From: Cardamine occulta
Lineage: Eukaryota; Streptophyta; Magnoliopsida; Brassicales; Brassicaceae
Reading direction: 5' to 3'
Length of the DNA: 64,000 nucleotides
Assembly: GCA_028015245.1 (NCBI GenBank)
Contig: CM051385.1
Span: 19,832,447 to 19,896,446 of the forward strand
Below, one piece after another: positions 11,104 through 23,614 of this stretch. Both the position numbers and the translations under genes were made by a program. Under the pieces are notes generated by a model. That model did not search any database, had not been told where the DNA came from, and was given only the letters and a program-made list of their open reading frames with translations. Every line of letters begins with the position of its first letter. Within the stretch, counting starts at the first letter, position 1.

Positions 11104-11605
11104 AGTCAAATCCATTTAGTTTTACACACCACCACCACCAATGAACCTATCATTGATGTTTTGTAACTTAAAGAACATGAAATGAGTTTTTCAATTATTT
11201 AATCATATTCTTCCTCATTCAACGGCTTGTGGTCTGCACAAATTTCAGGTAAAGTACTCTGAAACCCTTTGGTAATATTATAATAAGTGTAATTCGTGCG
11301 AACATATCTAATCTTGATCAAATCTTGTCTCAATCTTGGGCATGGTCTCATGTCAACGATGTTTAAATATTTGAAAAGCTTTTATGTTTATAGTAATAAA
11401 GTCAATAACCTTTGGCTGAGATTAATACGCAGGAACCAAAAAAAGAGCTGGACGTGCAAATCATGACTCAGTGTAGCTACCAAAACGTGCTGTCCATGCT
11501 TACTCTTTGTGACTCTGTATAAATATCTATCATCTCTTTAGCTTAAGACTTAGCCATTGTCATTTGTTTTCATAAAAAATTGACATTTCAGGCGGATAAA
11601 ACACG
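11104..11605 (+). other. Intergenic region with promoter of the next gene
   Basis: The 3' UTR of Y3IP1 is followed by an AT-rich promoter. A TATA motif (TATAAATA, about 11518-11525) lies 80-90 bp before the ATG at 11606. No other coding sequence is seen. Confidence 0.5.
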
Positions 11606-12682
11606 ATGGTGGCTGCAGTTCTTATGCCAACGATTAGCTTCAGAGACGAGAGTATTCATGAGGATTGGCAAGTTCTAAGCAGAGACGAATCGAAGAAGAA
11701 GATTCTTCTCAAACAAACGAGTATGATGCAATCCAAGAGAGAGATATCGATGGATCCGAAGTCAATCAAGTCGTTGTCTTTCTCAGGTTCGATGAGAAGG
11801 AACGATAGCTTCGATATGATTCGTTTACCAGCGATGTCACCTCCTAGAGACTTAGATGCACCTATGCCTCTTCCGTTACAGCCAGTTCGGACTAAGTATG
11901 TGAGCCGTAGCCTCCCAAACTCAACCGCTGCTTCTCCTAGACAACGTTCAGGTCAAATGCGATCGATCAAAAACAAAGAACAAGACTCGTCTTCAGCATC
12001 ATACAAGAGAAGCAAATCTTGTGGAGCTACAAGTAAGAGAATGTCTCTGAGAAACTCTTTCTTCATCAAAACCGAATCGAACAAAAGTATTAACAATAAC
12101 AATACATTAGAAGATGGATTCAAATGCAACGCTCTCTGTTTATACCTCCCGAGTTTCGGTAAAGGAAAACCAATCCGATCATCCCAGAAAGACGATTCTT
12201 CTTCCTTCACCCGAACCACCACGATGACGACTTCATCATCGTCATCTATTACTGTTTCAAGAACCGTTTCCGTTAGAGAAACCTCTACCACTAGTACCAC
12301 CACATTTATCTCAGCTCGAGCTTCAATGGAGAAATTCGATTGCAACTCATACGCTTCGGAAGCAGCCGGAGAAGAAGGAGGAAATGGAAATCACTTCTTT
12401 GACTTACCCTCTGAGCTAATCAAAAGCGGTTCCAGTGATAACGACCAGGACGATCCAGTTTCAGCGGCTTTCGTGTTCGACAAGGAACCTATTGAGAAAG
12501 AGATCAAAGGGGTTTTAAAGATGTCTGGTTCAAAAAACAGAAAATCTATGGAGTCTTCGCCACGTCACGTTCGTTTTTCCACGTCATCGCCGGTTTCGTA
12601 TCCAACATCTCCGGCCATCTCTCCACGGATTCTAGAAGCCACCAAGAATTTCAATGCTTTCTTGGAAGCTCAAGCCGTTTGA
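11606..12682 (+). CDS. Ser-rich plant protein of unknown function (At5g44660-like)
   Basis: A single-exon frame of 358 residues with no recognisable enzyme domain. It is very rich in Ser, Thr, Arg and Lys. Short blocks look conserved: an N-terminal HEDWQVLSRDESKKKILLKQ (about residues 13-32), a middle KRSKSCG block, and a C-terminal ESSPRHVRFSTSSPVSYPTSP followed by a predicted helix, LEATKNFNAFLEAQAV. A run of about 30 Ser/Thr residues lies near 205-235. No signal peptide or membrane segment is visible. The composition suggests an intrinsically disordered, probably phosphorylated, cytosolic or nuclear protein; that is inference. The opposite-strand frame at 11953-12345 is a shadow. Position matches At5g44660. 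Confidence 0.85.
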   Translation: MVAAVLMPTISFRDESIHEDWQVLSRDESKKKILLKQTSMMQSKREISMDPKSIKSLSFSGSMRRNDSFDMIRLPAMSPPRDLDAPMPLPLQPVRTKYVSRSLPNSTAASPRQRSGQMRSIKNKEQDSSSASYKRSKSCGATSKRMSLRNSFFIKTESNKSINNNNTLEDGFKCNALCLYLPSFGKGKPIRSSQKDDSSSFTRTTTMTTSSSSSITVSRTVSVRETSTTSTTTFISARASMEKFDCNSYASEAAGEEGGNGNHFFDLPSELIKSGSSDNDQDDPVSAAFVFDKEPIEKEIKGVLKMSGSKNRKSMESSPRHVRFSTSSPVSYPTSPAISPRILEATKNFNAFLEAQAV

Positions 12683-14209
12683 ATGATGATGGAGTTTTAA
12701 CTTTTAACTATATTATACGGAAGTTTATGTAGAATATTTTTTTCTTTCGTATTAATTTCCCAAAATTCAATATGAAAAATGTCTTTAATTAAGTGATTAA
12801 CGATCTATTTCTCTGATTTTCTCACCGGAATTCGACTTCAATAGATTATATTCCTTCACAAAATAAGAATTTTAGCTATGGTTCAAATCTTGTCAGTTCA
12901 AATAATGTCATATATATATTCCAAAATGTCAACAGTTTTTCATCTCCAAGAAAATTAACATTTTGAGTTTTTGACTCCATATTAGACCGATTTCTAATGG
13001 GTTTTAAGTTTCAAGGTTGGGGTTTGGCTAGACTCTGGCCCTAGAATTATCAATCCATGGACACACAAATTTACAATCACACATGTTTGGCCAACCTAGT
13101 TTGGTCCTATCAAATGTTTTTAATTCCGATCCAGATTATCTTTCGGGTCATTGAGTTAGCGGATCAACCGCAGATCGATCCAAATTGATCACATATCAAT
13201 ATGTTAGTAATTTTTTATAATTTATTGTATATAAAAGAAAAAATACAGTTCATGTTTTAAAAATAAGATGTCAATAATTATTAAGTAATTGAATGTTCTA
13301 AATCCAAATTAAATTAAATAAAAATTGGTAAGATGTAAATTGTTAATGCTGAAATAAACTAATAATGTATCATATCAACTAATATTGGTTATTTTCGTCA
13401 CTATTCCATTTTTTTTCTTTAAACCATATGATGAAATCTTTATTAAATTTTTTTAAAAATCACAAATAATTTACTCAAAATATCATATATAATAAAAATA
13501 AGAAATTTTAATCAATATTTTTATACAGAACCGGTTCGACTAGTAATATAGGATCATCGGTTATGCCAGGTTTACCAGATTTTTTCGAATTTATAAATGA
13601 CGGATTTAGCAATAAATCCTGATGTAATGATCGGGTCACCGGATTTACCGGTCTAACGGAGGGTCTGAAATCCTACCTTACAAAGTTGTATCTATTGTCT
13701 CAATTTTTTCAGAACTTTCATAGTTGAACGATTCAAATACAATGAAGTCAAATCAATTAAATGGAAGCTGTAGATACAATGAAACTATTTAAATAGAATT
13801 AGTTAAATCAAACTAGTGGTATAAATGGAAGTTGTAGATTTGCAGAGAATATCACAGCTGCAGAGATCATGTAGTTTCGGCAACTTCTATTAAATGCTGT
13901 CTCCGACAATTTCAAAAACATATTAAACTCCATCCATTACAATCATTATGGGCAACTTTCACAAAGATTAAAATTTAGAAATTTTTTGAATCGGTATTAA
14001 TGTGGGAATGGTAGGGTTCGTGAATGGTGCTAAGTATTTGTTTTTACGTTTCTTGTTTGCGTATAAAATTAAATGCGGAACCGTCGGTGCAAATTCCCTT
14101 ATTTGTGTTTTTGCTTTTTGCAATCTCATGTTTTCTATTTATATTTAATGTCATTATTTTTAGGATTATTAAACTGAAAATGATTAAATAATAATTGTTG
14201 TCGTAAAAA

Positions 14210-14243
<34 letters not shown>

Positions 14244-15076
14244 TGCTGTCGTTATTACGAGATTTGTAATTTGTCGATTGGAAAATAATTCGTAGAGTAT
14301 TTGGCAGCGAGACTTTTAAGCCTTTGGAGACAATTAACAACCACGAAACTTGGAAGGACACTGTTCGTGGGGTCCACACTTGTCTTTTCATCGGAAAATA
14401 CTTTCTTCTTCTTTGGAGTAAATAACTAAAATTAATTAGGTAAAGTAAATAAAAAGATTTTAGAGCTAAAGTGGTAAATGGAAAATACAAATTTTAATGA
14501 TTAAATGAATATAAACAATAATAGAAAAAAAAAATAAGTTAAAAAGAGTAGTAAAACAAAAAAATGGTAAGAGTTTATACTATTTTGTTTTTGTTTCAAT
14601 TTAGCTTACTTTACCGAATATGATCAAATGACATATCAAATATTTAGACTCCGAATAAAAAATCATTCCGCATTTTCCAATTTCTTCATTTTAGTTATAT
14701 GCTAACAAAAGTGGAAACTTTTGGACGACAAAGGTCCGTCGAAGACCACAACTACTTTCACTAGAATCTAGAGAAGTCACTTTTCCAAATATAAGTAAAC
14801 TAAATGTTGTAAAGCCAAACAAAAATAATAATAAAATTGTGAAGCCCATAAAAAAAAGATGCTTATATACCAAGAATCTGAGCTGTATCATGATCTCTAT
14901 GATTCTTTTTTTTTTTTTTTCCGAATCTCTATCATTCTATGAACCCATTTTATAATACAATAAAGAATACTAAAAAACACATAAAATAGTTATGTTCACC
15001 TAAAAGTACCCTCAAGATTTACGTTACATTACAAAGTGAAAACATCTCTCAAACCATTTTCTTCTTCTCTTGTTTT
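12683..15076. other. Intergenic region with relic repeats
   Basis: No gene is supported over 2.4 kb. Between about 13130 and 13660 are blocks rich in accggtt/ccggattt words (for example gaaccggttcgac near 13528 and caccggatttaccggtc near 13637), typical of decayed repeats, but I cannot name the family. The interval also carries an AAT microsatellite (14211-14242) and a 14-base T run near 14908. The frame at 14044-14490 (minus) is mostly Tyr/Asn runs from the microsatellite and is not a gene. Confidence 0.45.
14211..14242. repeat. (AAT)n microsatellite
   Basis: About ten uninterrupted AAT units. Confidence 0.9.
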
Positions 15077-17278
15077 TCATTGCCGTGTCCTAAGCAACCG
15101 ATTTCCAATCGTCCTGATCTCAAACGTCTTGACCGCAAGGCCGATATCGCGCATTGTGGTATCAAGAATGTAAGGATTGTTATCATGTACGATGCTGGTA
15201 TCGTTATAAAGATGACGACAAGGCTCACGGCGCTGCGAGATTGAACCATGGTAGTGAAAATAGCGGATTTTTCCTGCCACTTTGTGATATGTCTTCCCTT
15301 GTAGATTCTGAGACATGTGAACGCCTGTCGCAAATACATTTCGCGGCTGAACCGCATATTTTCTATCGCGTCGTGGTACTTTCTTCACATCTCTATAGGC
15401 CAATTTCTCAAATCCCCATTTCCTGAAAACATACACAATCACATATCAATCATCCAAGAACTATATAACCCACAACCAAAATAGTAAAATCGCAGATTAC
15501 ACTATTTCAGCAAACACACAATCACATATCGATCATCCAAGAACTATAATCCAACTATATAGTAAAATCGCGGTAAAAAAACTACGAAATCGCAGAATGT
15601 GGATTACTCTATTCCGTTGATAAGAACACATACCCATATTTCTAGCTTAAGCTAATTATGAACTAGATTTTGTTATTTTTGGAATCTAAAAGATAGAATC
15701 TTTGAAACAATTCTCACTAACTTAAAAGACCCAATTTAGAGTTCCTGAATCAAACTTATATTAACAAGAACACAAACCCATCAAAATCAAACCCAAGCTA
15801 ATCTCAAATTGGTTTATATAAATTTGGAAAAGTTGATAAAGTTAGAATCTTTGAAAACAACTCTCACCCACATGGACCACCATTAAAGACTAATGAAGAA
15901 AGTGTGCCTTTTACAGCCAAATGTTGACACTTTGACACAGTCAAATAATAATTTCATACCAAATCTGTGATTCTAAATGCTTAACCAATTAACACACATG
16001 ACTTTAATGATCAAATTACGGTTTATAATCAAAACCAAAACTTTCAAATTCCGGTTTTAAAAAAAAAAACACAAAATTTTACCTGTAAGTTCTCGCCGGA
16101 CCATCACCGGAGAAACAAAGCTGACTACTCATAGGCATCTGTTCAATAGTAAACTGAGAATATTCCTCTAAAGATTCCATCACCGACGAAAGAGTACTCG
16201 TCGGAGGAACATAAATAAACTCATCAACATCGAAGAAAAATATCCATTTCGCCATGAATCTATATCTATGTAAACAATCATTCACCACCATGAATTGATT
16301 ATGATAATATCCATCAAATCTTTCTTGATCTTTAATATCATGAATCGTTACTCTTCCAAGCTCAATCCATGGCTTTAAAACCTCAAACACTTCATCTGAA
16401 ATCCCTCCGGCGTCGTGAAGAACGAAATGAGATTTGTCTCCGAAGAATCTAACGTGGTAAGCGATCCATTCTCTCACTCGCTGTGGACTTAAGTTTCCGT
16501 ATAAAGACGAACCACAATAAAGATAATCGTACTTTTCCCGGCGGCGATTTGAGTCGTAGAGAGCAAAATTAACGGAGTTTGGGGTTTCCGTTAGGACTGG
16601 AATTGTATCGGTGATGTTCCGATCTGAATCTCCGGTGGTTGCGTGTAGGAGAAGAGTCCCCCCGGTATTGTTAGGGTTTATAACGGTGGTTGACGGAAAA
16701 GTACAGTTTACGACGACGGTCGTGTAAACTCGACCGTATCCCCAGTCGGTTAAGATTTTGTTACCATCGGTTAAAATCCGGTTATCGGATTGGTTTAATG
16801 GAACCCATTCGCAACGGTAAGAGGGATGAGCGTAAACGTGAAGTGGTTTTGAAGATAAACCGATAACGGCGAAAGTGTTAACGCCGCCTCTGTAAGTGTT
16901 CATTAACACGAAGTTATAAGCTGCCCAGCCGTAACCAGTAAACGACCGTTTAATAACGCCAGGCTTATCAGTTAACGGCTGTTTCGTAACGGCGTTATCT
17001 AACACTGGCTTTTCGGAGACGGTGACGACGGAGGTGGAATTAACGGAGTTTGAAGCGGCGATTCGTGAGATGCAGAAACGGAGTTCGGAAGCGGAGATTG
17101 AGAAAGAAGAAGGTAGAAAAGGGAGAAGAGTGGCTAAAGTGCAGAGAACGAGTAACGCCATTAAAGCGAGCTTGAGCTCTGCTGAGAAATTCCATAAGAA
17201 ACAGATTAAGAGGTTTTTGTCTTTAGTGTTTTGGTCTCTCTCTTTAGCCATTTTCGAAGTTTTTCTTCTTCTATCCAC
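15077..17278 (-). CDS. GALS2: Galactan beta-1,4-galactosyltransferase (GT92/DUF23)
   Basis: Two exons, 16083-17278 and 15077-15422, join in phase across a GT/AG intron of 660 bp to give 513 residues. The A. thaliana GALS2 I recall is of very similar length. A signal anchor lies at about residues 33-58 (LKLALMALLVLCTLATLLPF), giving a type II Golgi protein. The catalytic domain contains CGSSLYGNLSPQRVREWIAYH and the DxD metal/nucleotide-sugar motif in FFDVDEFIYVPP (about residues 347-358). The second exon carries the C-terminal GKIRYFHYHGSI region. GALS enzymes extend beta-1,4-galactan side chains of pectic rhamnogalacturonan I from UDP-galactose. Position matches At5g44670. Confidence 0.9.
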
Positions 17279-19587
17279 TGATGAAGAAGACGAATCGAAT
17301 TGTACGAAAGCAGAGAAAAAGTGAAACGACAGAGCAGAGAGAAAGTGAAGAAATAAATTTGGAGAATTGAGCAGTAATGAAGAGTCTCCTTTTATAATTT
17401 TTATGTATACACAATTATATAAAATATATTTAGAGGATATATTTTAATGGTAAGTCGTAAATAAATAAATTATTAAAATATATTTAACGGCTGTTAAAGA
17501 TAGCAGAGTTTAGGATGGAAAGAAGTAAATATTTATTTTTATAAAAATATAGTAATAATTACACATCTTTATATAGAGAAGAAAATACTAAATTTAATTA
17601 ACCTTGTTTCTTTGACTAGATAGATACATATTTTGGTAATAATATCAACATGTATTCGATTATATATTTCGACAATATTTTCTAGATTCTCAACGTATTA
17701 TTTTAAAGTTTTAATACATAAACTAATAGAAATAAACTAGTCATGTGCAAATTATTATAAAAAAAAACAAAAATTATAAAAGGGGAACTCTTTGTTATGG
17801 TTGAATTCTCCAATTTTAATGTATTCCATTATTAGAAACCAATTATTTTATTAGATTATCATGTATTTTTCAATAAACCGATTAATTATTGAAAGTATAT
17901 TTGAAGAAACTTTATCGATTTTTTAATACTTTAAAGAAATTGTACATGTGATAAACAGCAAGCTATGCATTTATTTATAAAGAGGATTGAAAGTAATTAT
18001 TATTAGTCACTAAAATGAGTTGGATTGCGAATAAAAAGGATTTAGCTTTTCCAAAACAGATTTTTGTCGTCTTTTTTATTTTCTCTTTCCCACCGCTTAT
18101 CTTTTATTTTACGCTATTTACAAGATCGGTCCTCTAGTTTCTCCAATTTTAACTCATAGCCTAAATATTATCATCGACATTTTATACAAAGCTTTAAAAC
18201 AAATTAATTAATAAGAATCTATAGTTTCGAGTTCACTGATATTTTATTATCACACTGAATCGATTATTACAGACTACAATAATACCCAACAAAATATAAT
18301 TAAAAAGGAAAAAGAAAATGTCTGACGATTAGTAGACTTTTAAACGACTGTTGTTTTTTTGTTTCCGCTACCGACGCATGGGACTTAGCCTTCTGCCAAA
18401 ATAGTGTAATTAATTCAATAAATAATCATATGAAATGAAATAACACGTCATCACCTACTAACATGTGTACGACAGGTGGCAGCTTTCTGACCTGCCATGT
18501 ATATATTATCATCCTCTTCAACGTTTGAATTATTGCTTTTTTTTTTTTTTACTTTTGGCTTAAAAGCATAGCCAACGGTCGGAAAAAGCATGCCTGTGGT
18601 TTCAGAATCTCGAATACTCATTCATCATTATCCTTTACGTTTAATTAAATAAATAATAGATGAATTTCTTTTTTTTTTAACCCATACGTATTTGTTTACT
18701 TTTGTTCCGTCAGTTTTAAAAGTTATTTTTACATACATGAATTTTGTTTGCTAGTAGCCTAGTACCAATGGTAAATTATTCTACATTTTGTAAATTTTGC
18801 TGAACGTATAAAATTCTAGATTTTCTTAAAATGTTAACTAAAAGTATCACAACGGGACTAAATCCGTGAGCATAGCTCAGTTCAGTCTATTATAAGATAA
18901 ATACAAATACAAAAATATTAAATCCATTAAAAAATAAATTTCGCAAATAAACTCAAATGGATAACGGATTTTAGTGGATTAAGCAAATTTTAGTGGGTTA
19001 TGCCCTTGAATTAATAGATCAGCCTAGAGTTACAAATATTTAATATAAATAAATAATTTTTATATAGTTATGATAATATAATGATAAAATAAAAAAATTT
19101 AACATAGAAAAATTAAAATTAAATTTTAAGAATTTTAAAAATATAAAAATAAAGTCCGTGGACTGATTTATTAATCTGCGGAGCTTAGCAAAGTGGACTT
19201 AAACATAACTTTTTCACCTACAGGTTTAGCGGACTACTTTATTCTAGTCCAAAAATAAATATTATCCATCATGAACAGACCCAAATGGGTGCAGAGTAGT
19301 CTATTTGACACTTTTAGAAATGGTAATATTTTAGCAAAGAATAAAATCATATTCTCTAGCTAGTACCAAATCTTTAGAATTTCTCTTGCAATTTCTTTTT
19401 ATTCAATCAGAAAAAGATTATTGTACATGTCAATAATCATATGTCATAAGCATTGTTAATGATGATTTAGACACCATTAAATTCGGCCCTAACTAATTTA
19501 ATGTCTAAAACAAGCAAAAATTTAATATAAACAATGTTAAATTTTTTTTTTACAAAAGTTAATATTAGAAAGGCTCAAACTCGTCAC
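17279..19587. other. AT-rich intergenic region with decayed repeat
   Basis: No coding region is supported. Two GC-richer patches within AT-rich DNA (about 18850-19040 and 19150-19260) carry related words on opposite strands, such as ggattttagtggattaa and ccgtggactgatttattaatc. They look like the ends of an old non-autonomous DNA transposon, family not identified. The rest includes promoter sequence for GALS2 just above 17278. Confidence 0.4.
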
Positions 19588-19789
19588 TTTTTTTTTTACG
19601 GCAAATAGTTATTTATAATAAACGAGAACCAACGAAGTCACGATATAACGAGTTCGTTAACCAAACTGGTGGATAAATACAATTTGAAAAGAAAATATTA
19701 TTCGGTGAACCATGTCTTGCTAACAAATGTGCAACTTCATTATTGGCTCTTAATATGTGAGTGAAACGTATATTTTGATGCTTGCTCTC

Positions 19790-22700
19790 CTAGGTCTTCA
19801 GATCTCTATGGATATTAAGAGTTAAAATATCTTCAAGCCTTCCTTGAATGATGTTAAATAAGTTTTGACAATCTCCTTCGAAGATGATTTTATTATAACC
19901 TTTACTCCAAACGGATTGTAAAGCCACTAAAAGTGTCTTACATTCTGATTGAAGCGGTGTTGATGTGTAGCCGAGAAATGATGCACCCCATAACTTTGGA
20001 ACTCCATCTCCGTCACGCACAATCCATCCTCCATATACCTGATTAGTTTCATGGTTGAATGAAGCATCATAATTACATTTAAACCAACCATTCGTAGGTC
20101 GTTGCCAAGAAAGTTGTGATGCATTTGTTACTTTTTTATCTAGTGGTTTGTTATTTTTTAAAAACATTAGATTTAACAAGATCAACTTCTGTTCGAGGTA
20201 TTAACCTTTTTTATTAAATAATAAATCATTTCTTAATTTCCAATTCCGCCTCAATACCTAAAAAGGTAGAAGTTTATGTGCTTCTAAAATATTGCTTTCA
20301 TTTTGAATATGTAGGAGAAAATCAATATTTTCCCCCACATTAGGCGATGATATAAATCGATACATGAACGGTAATTGCGATAATCTCCAAAATTGTTGAA
20401 AAACAGGACAAGTAAATAAAAAATAATTTATTGACTCATCCTCGACACAACATCTTTGGTATTTTTTTTTGTCTACACTTACTCCTCGTGTATTTAAAAG
20501 TATTGTCGTTCCAATAGATTTTGATAAAACACGCCAAACGAAATATTTAACTTTAGACATTATGGGTAACTTCCAGACTTTATTTTTTCTTATTGGATTT
20601 TCATGTGGGACAAAAATGGATATGACCTCGAGAGCTTGTCTTGCTAACCAGTAACCAGTTTTGACTAAATAGTGTCCATGGGGTCTATAGTACCACACAA
20701 TTTTATCATGTGCTTCCTTTTGGGAAAGATAAATCCCCTGAACATAGGATTTGTCTTCATTTGTTAATGCATCATCCAAAGCTTCTCCGCTTCATGATTT
20801 GTGTTGTGCAGCATGATCAAACAACTCACTAACCAACATTTCATTTTGTTGATGAGTTTAATACGCGGGTCTGGGGGGATCCGTAGGCAACCATGCATCC
20901 TTAAAAACTTGTATTGTATTGTCGTTTCCAATTACACTTTTGCAATCTTTCTTTCATAATTTTATCCCAGTTAGAATTGATGACTACCCATATGATCGCC
21001 AAGATCGTGCTTCAAAAATATGGGTGTCTTTGTAGTATCGAGATTTATAAATTTTTGCGAAAGGCTGTTTGGATGTTTTAGAAGTCTCCATGCTTGTTTA
21101 GCTAGTAGTGCATCATTAAATTGTTCCAGGTTTCGAAACCCCAGCCCATCATCTTTCTTTGATAATTGTAACTTTTTCAATGCAATCCAAGGTATTCCAC
21201 GTTTATTTTTACCAGTTTTCTACCAAAACTGTAACATAATACTATCTATTTCCGAAATAACTTGACAAGGTAATTTAAAACAGGACATAGAATATAATAG
21301 CATAGCAAGAGCAACATATTTCAATAAGATTTCTTTACCCGCTGCTGATAAATATCTAGTACTCCATGAGGTCATACATTGTCGAACCTTTTCAATAATG
21401 TAATTAAATATTTATGTTTTCTTTCGGGTAAATTGTTCAGGAAGGCCTAAATATTTACCCCCATCACCATGATTTTTAATACCCAAAATATTTTTAACAC
21501 GTTCTTGAGTTGATCCATGTATCCGATAGCCAAATGTGATCATAGATTTTTCTTAATTAATTATTTGACCTGATTATAATTCATAAAAGAAAAGAGAATC
21601 ATCGGCAAATAAAAGATGTGTAATGCGTGGTACACAAATACCAATCTTTACCTTTTATCTTATCATTTTGTGCATTGAGTATAAATAAAAATGGTGACAT
21701 AGGATCACCTTGTCTTAAACCTCTTTGAGGTATAATATTTCCATGGGGGTTACCATTTATTAAAACAGAATTGTTTATCATTCGTACAGTAGCCATTATC
21801 CATCCAATCCATAAATCCAAAAAACCAAAAGCTCTCATAGTTTTTTGCAAGAAATTCCATTCAACCCGATCATATGCCTTACTCATATTTGTTTTGATCG
21901 TCATATAAGTTTGGGAAACACGTTTCCTTGATTTTAATGAATGCATTAATTCATGAGCAACCATTATATTATCAAAAATCATACGACCAGGGATAAAAGC
22001 TGCCTGAGAATCGGACACAGTGTTATTTAAAAAGTTCTTGAGACGTGAAACTAGAAGTTTAGAAATGATTTTGTAGAGAACATTGCAAAGACCGATTGCG
22101 CAAGAGTCAGACAATGTTTGGGGTTTATCGATCTTAGGAATCATACAAATATTTGTGTTGTTAACTCCGGGTCTCATAGTTGACGTGTGAAAGAACTGAC
22201 AAACTTCTTTCATTACGTCTTCCCCTATCACATCCCAAGAACTTTGGTAAAATCTAGCCGTAAGTCATCAGGACCGGGGGCTCTATCCGCTCCAATATTA
22301 CAAACAGCTTCATGTATTTCCATACCGGAGAACTCCTTAGTAGTATAGTCATTAATTTCAGGTGTTACAGTTGGTTTAAATTCATGAAAGATTGAGTCTA
22401 TGATCGGATGGCGAGTACTTTGATAAATAATTTGAAAAATTCTTCAGCATGTCTGCCAATCTCCTTATCACCTCGATAAATAGTACATGTCGAATCTTTG
22501 ATGGCATGAATTCGATTTTTTAAAAACCTTGTTTTTGTGCATGCATAGAAAAACTTTGTGTTATGATCTTCTTCTTCCAACCAATTGTTTCTACTCTTTA
22601 TCTTCCAATAAGTTTCTTCATTTTGATAAGCGATTGCCAGCTTTTTCCGTAAACCCGGGATCCTTCTTCGCCTTGAACCTGTTGAAGTCATTGCCGCATC

Positions 22701-23614
22701 TAACTCGTCTTTCAAACTCTCAATCTGCCTAGAAGCATTTAAGTTATTTTGACGTCTACAAGTGGCTAAAGATTTACGGCATTCTCGTATTTGATCTATA
22801 ATAGTGAAGTTCCTACGTAAATGTATTGATTTCCATCCAGAAAAATCACATAATTTTTGTAATTTGGAACTTTAATAATTGTTTATCAAACCGTAATATG
22901 CGTTTGCGAGTGCTTTCTACGAAAGTAATTTTTTGTTATAACCGGTCTATGGTCGGAACCATAAAATTGTAAGAATTCCGCTTCTGATACCGGAAAATTG
23001 GCTAAGCCTTCATCGTTAATCATCACACGATCTTGGCAACACTTGAACACGTGTATGCCTCTTTTTCCAACCCATGAAAATCTATCTCCCTTGTGCTGAA
23101 GATCCGATAAGTTACAAGTATTCACCATGTTTCGGAAGTCTTGAAAGATGGATACATCTCGATCAGGTCCTCCAATTTTTTCTTTATTGGATAAGATCTC
23201 ATTGAAGTCGCCAACCAAAAGCAATGATCCTTGTCGTGTTAAGCTTGTTCTTTCCAAACGTTTCCAAAGTTCATGTCGATTTTGTGGATTTGGATGGCCG
23301 TAAAGACAAGAAAAATAGAAATTCATACTATTATATTCCACATAAACATCGATCATCCTTACATCTTGGAAAAGCTTATTTATGATTACATCTTTTTTCC
23401 AAAGTAAAGCTAAATCTTCACCTCTACCCGAGGGAGAAACCGTACATACAGTATCAAAGCCTAAAGTAACACACGAATCTCTAATAACATTACATTTATT
23501 CATAGTTTCAACTAAAAATCAAACATCTGGAGAAATTTTGCTACATAGTTCCTTCAGTCTTTCTTTTGTCAGTGGCGCACAGAGGCCCTGACAGTTCCAG
23601 AAGATGATCTTCAT
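19790..23614 (-). pseudogene. LINE ORF2, endonuclease and reverse transcriptase polyprotein, broken
   Basis: ORF2 starts at 23614 with KIIFWNCQGL. An in-frame TGA at 23519-23521 stands where a Trp is expected. The apurinic-type endonuclease keeps LVGDFNEIL and SDHRPV (about 23210 and 22950). The reverse transcriptase keeps FIPGRMIFDN, KAYDRVEW and GLRQGDPMSPFLF, then shifts frame before its FADD catalytic motif near 21610. A zf-RVT-like segment lies at 20258-20779. The RNase H domain at 19790-20185 keeps the acidic residues in NYDASF, SECKTLL and FEGDCQ. The parts fall in several frames. Confidence 0.88.

Noticed and set aside
11953..12345. Minus-strand frame of 130 codons inside the Ser-rich gene
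   Set aside because: Its long Val/Leu runs are the complement of the Ser/Thr-rich codons on the plus strand; codon use and conserved blocks favour the plus strand.
14044..14490. Minus-strand frame of 148 codons
   Set aside because: Its central part is a Tyr run made by the AAT microsatellite; nothing conserved is visible.
15154..15426. Plus-strand frame of 90 codons over GALS2 exon 2
   Set aside because: The minus-strand exon joins in phase to exon 1 and carries the family's C-terminal region; the plus-strand frame is its shadow.
16951..17324. Plus-strand frame of 100 codons (17022-17324) opposite GALS2 exon 1
   Set aside because: It is the complement of the signal-anchor and stem region of GALS2, has no start context and no recognisable domain.
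18860..18890. A gcatagctcagttcagtc phrase resembling a tRNA D arm
   Set aside because: No acceptor, anticodon or T stem can be formed around it.
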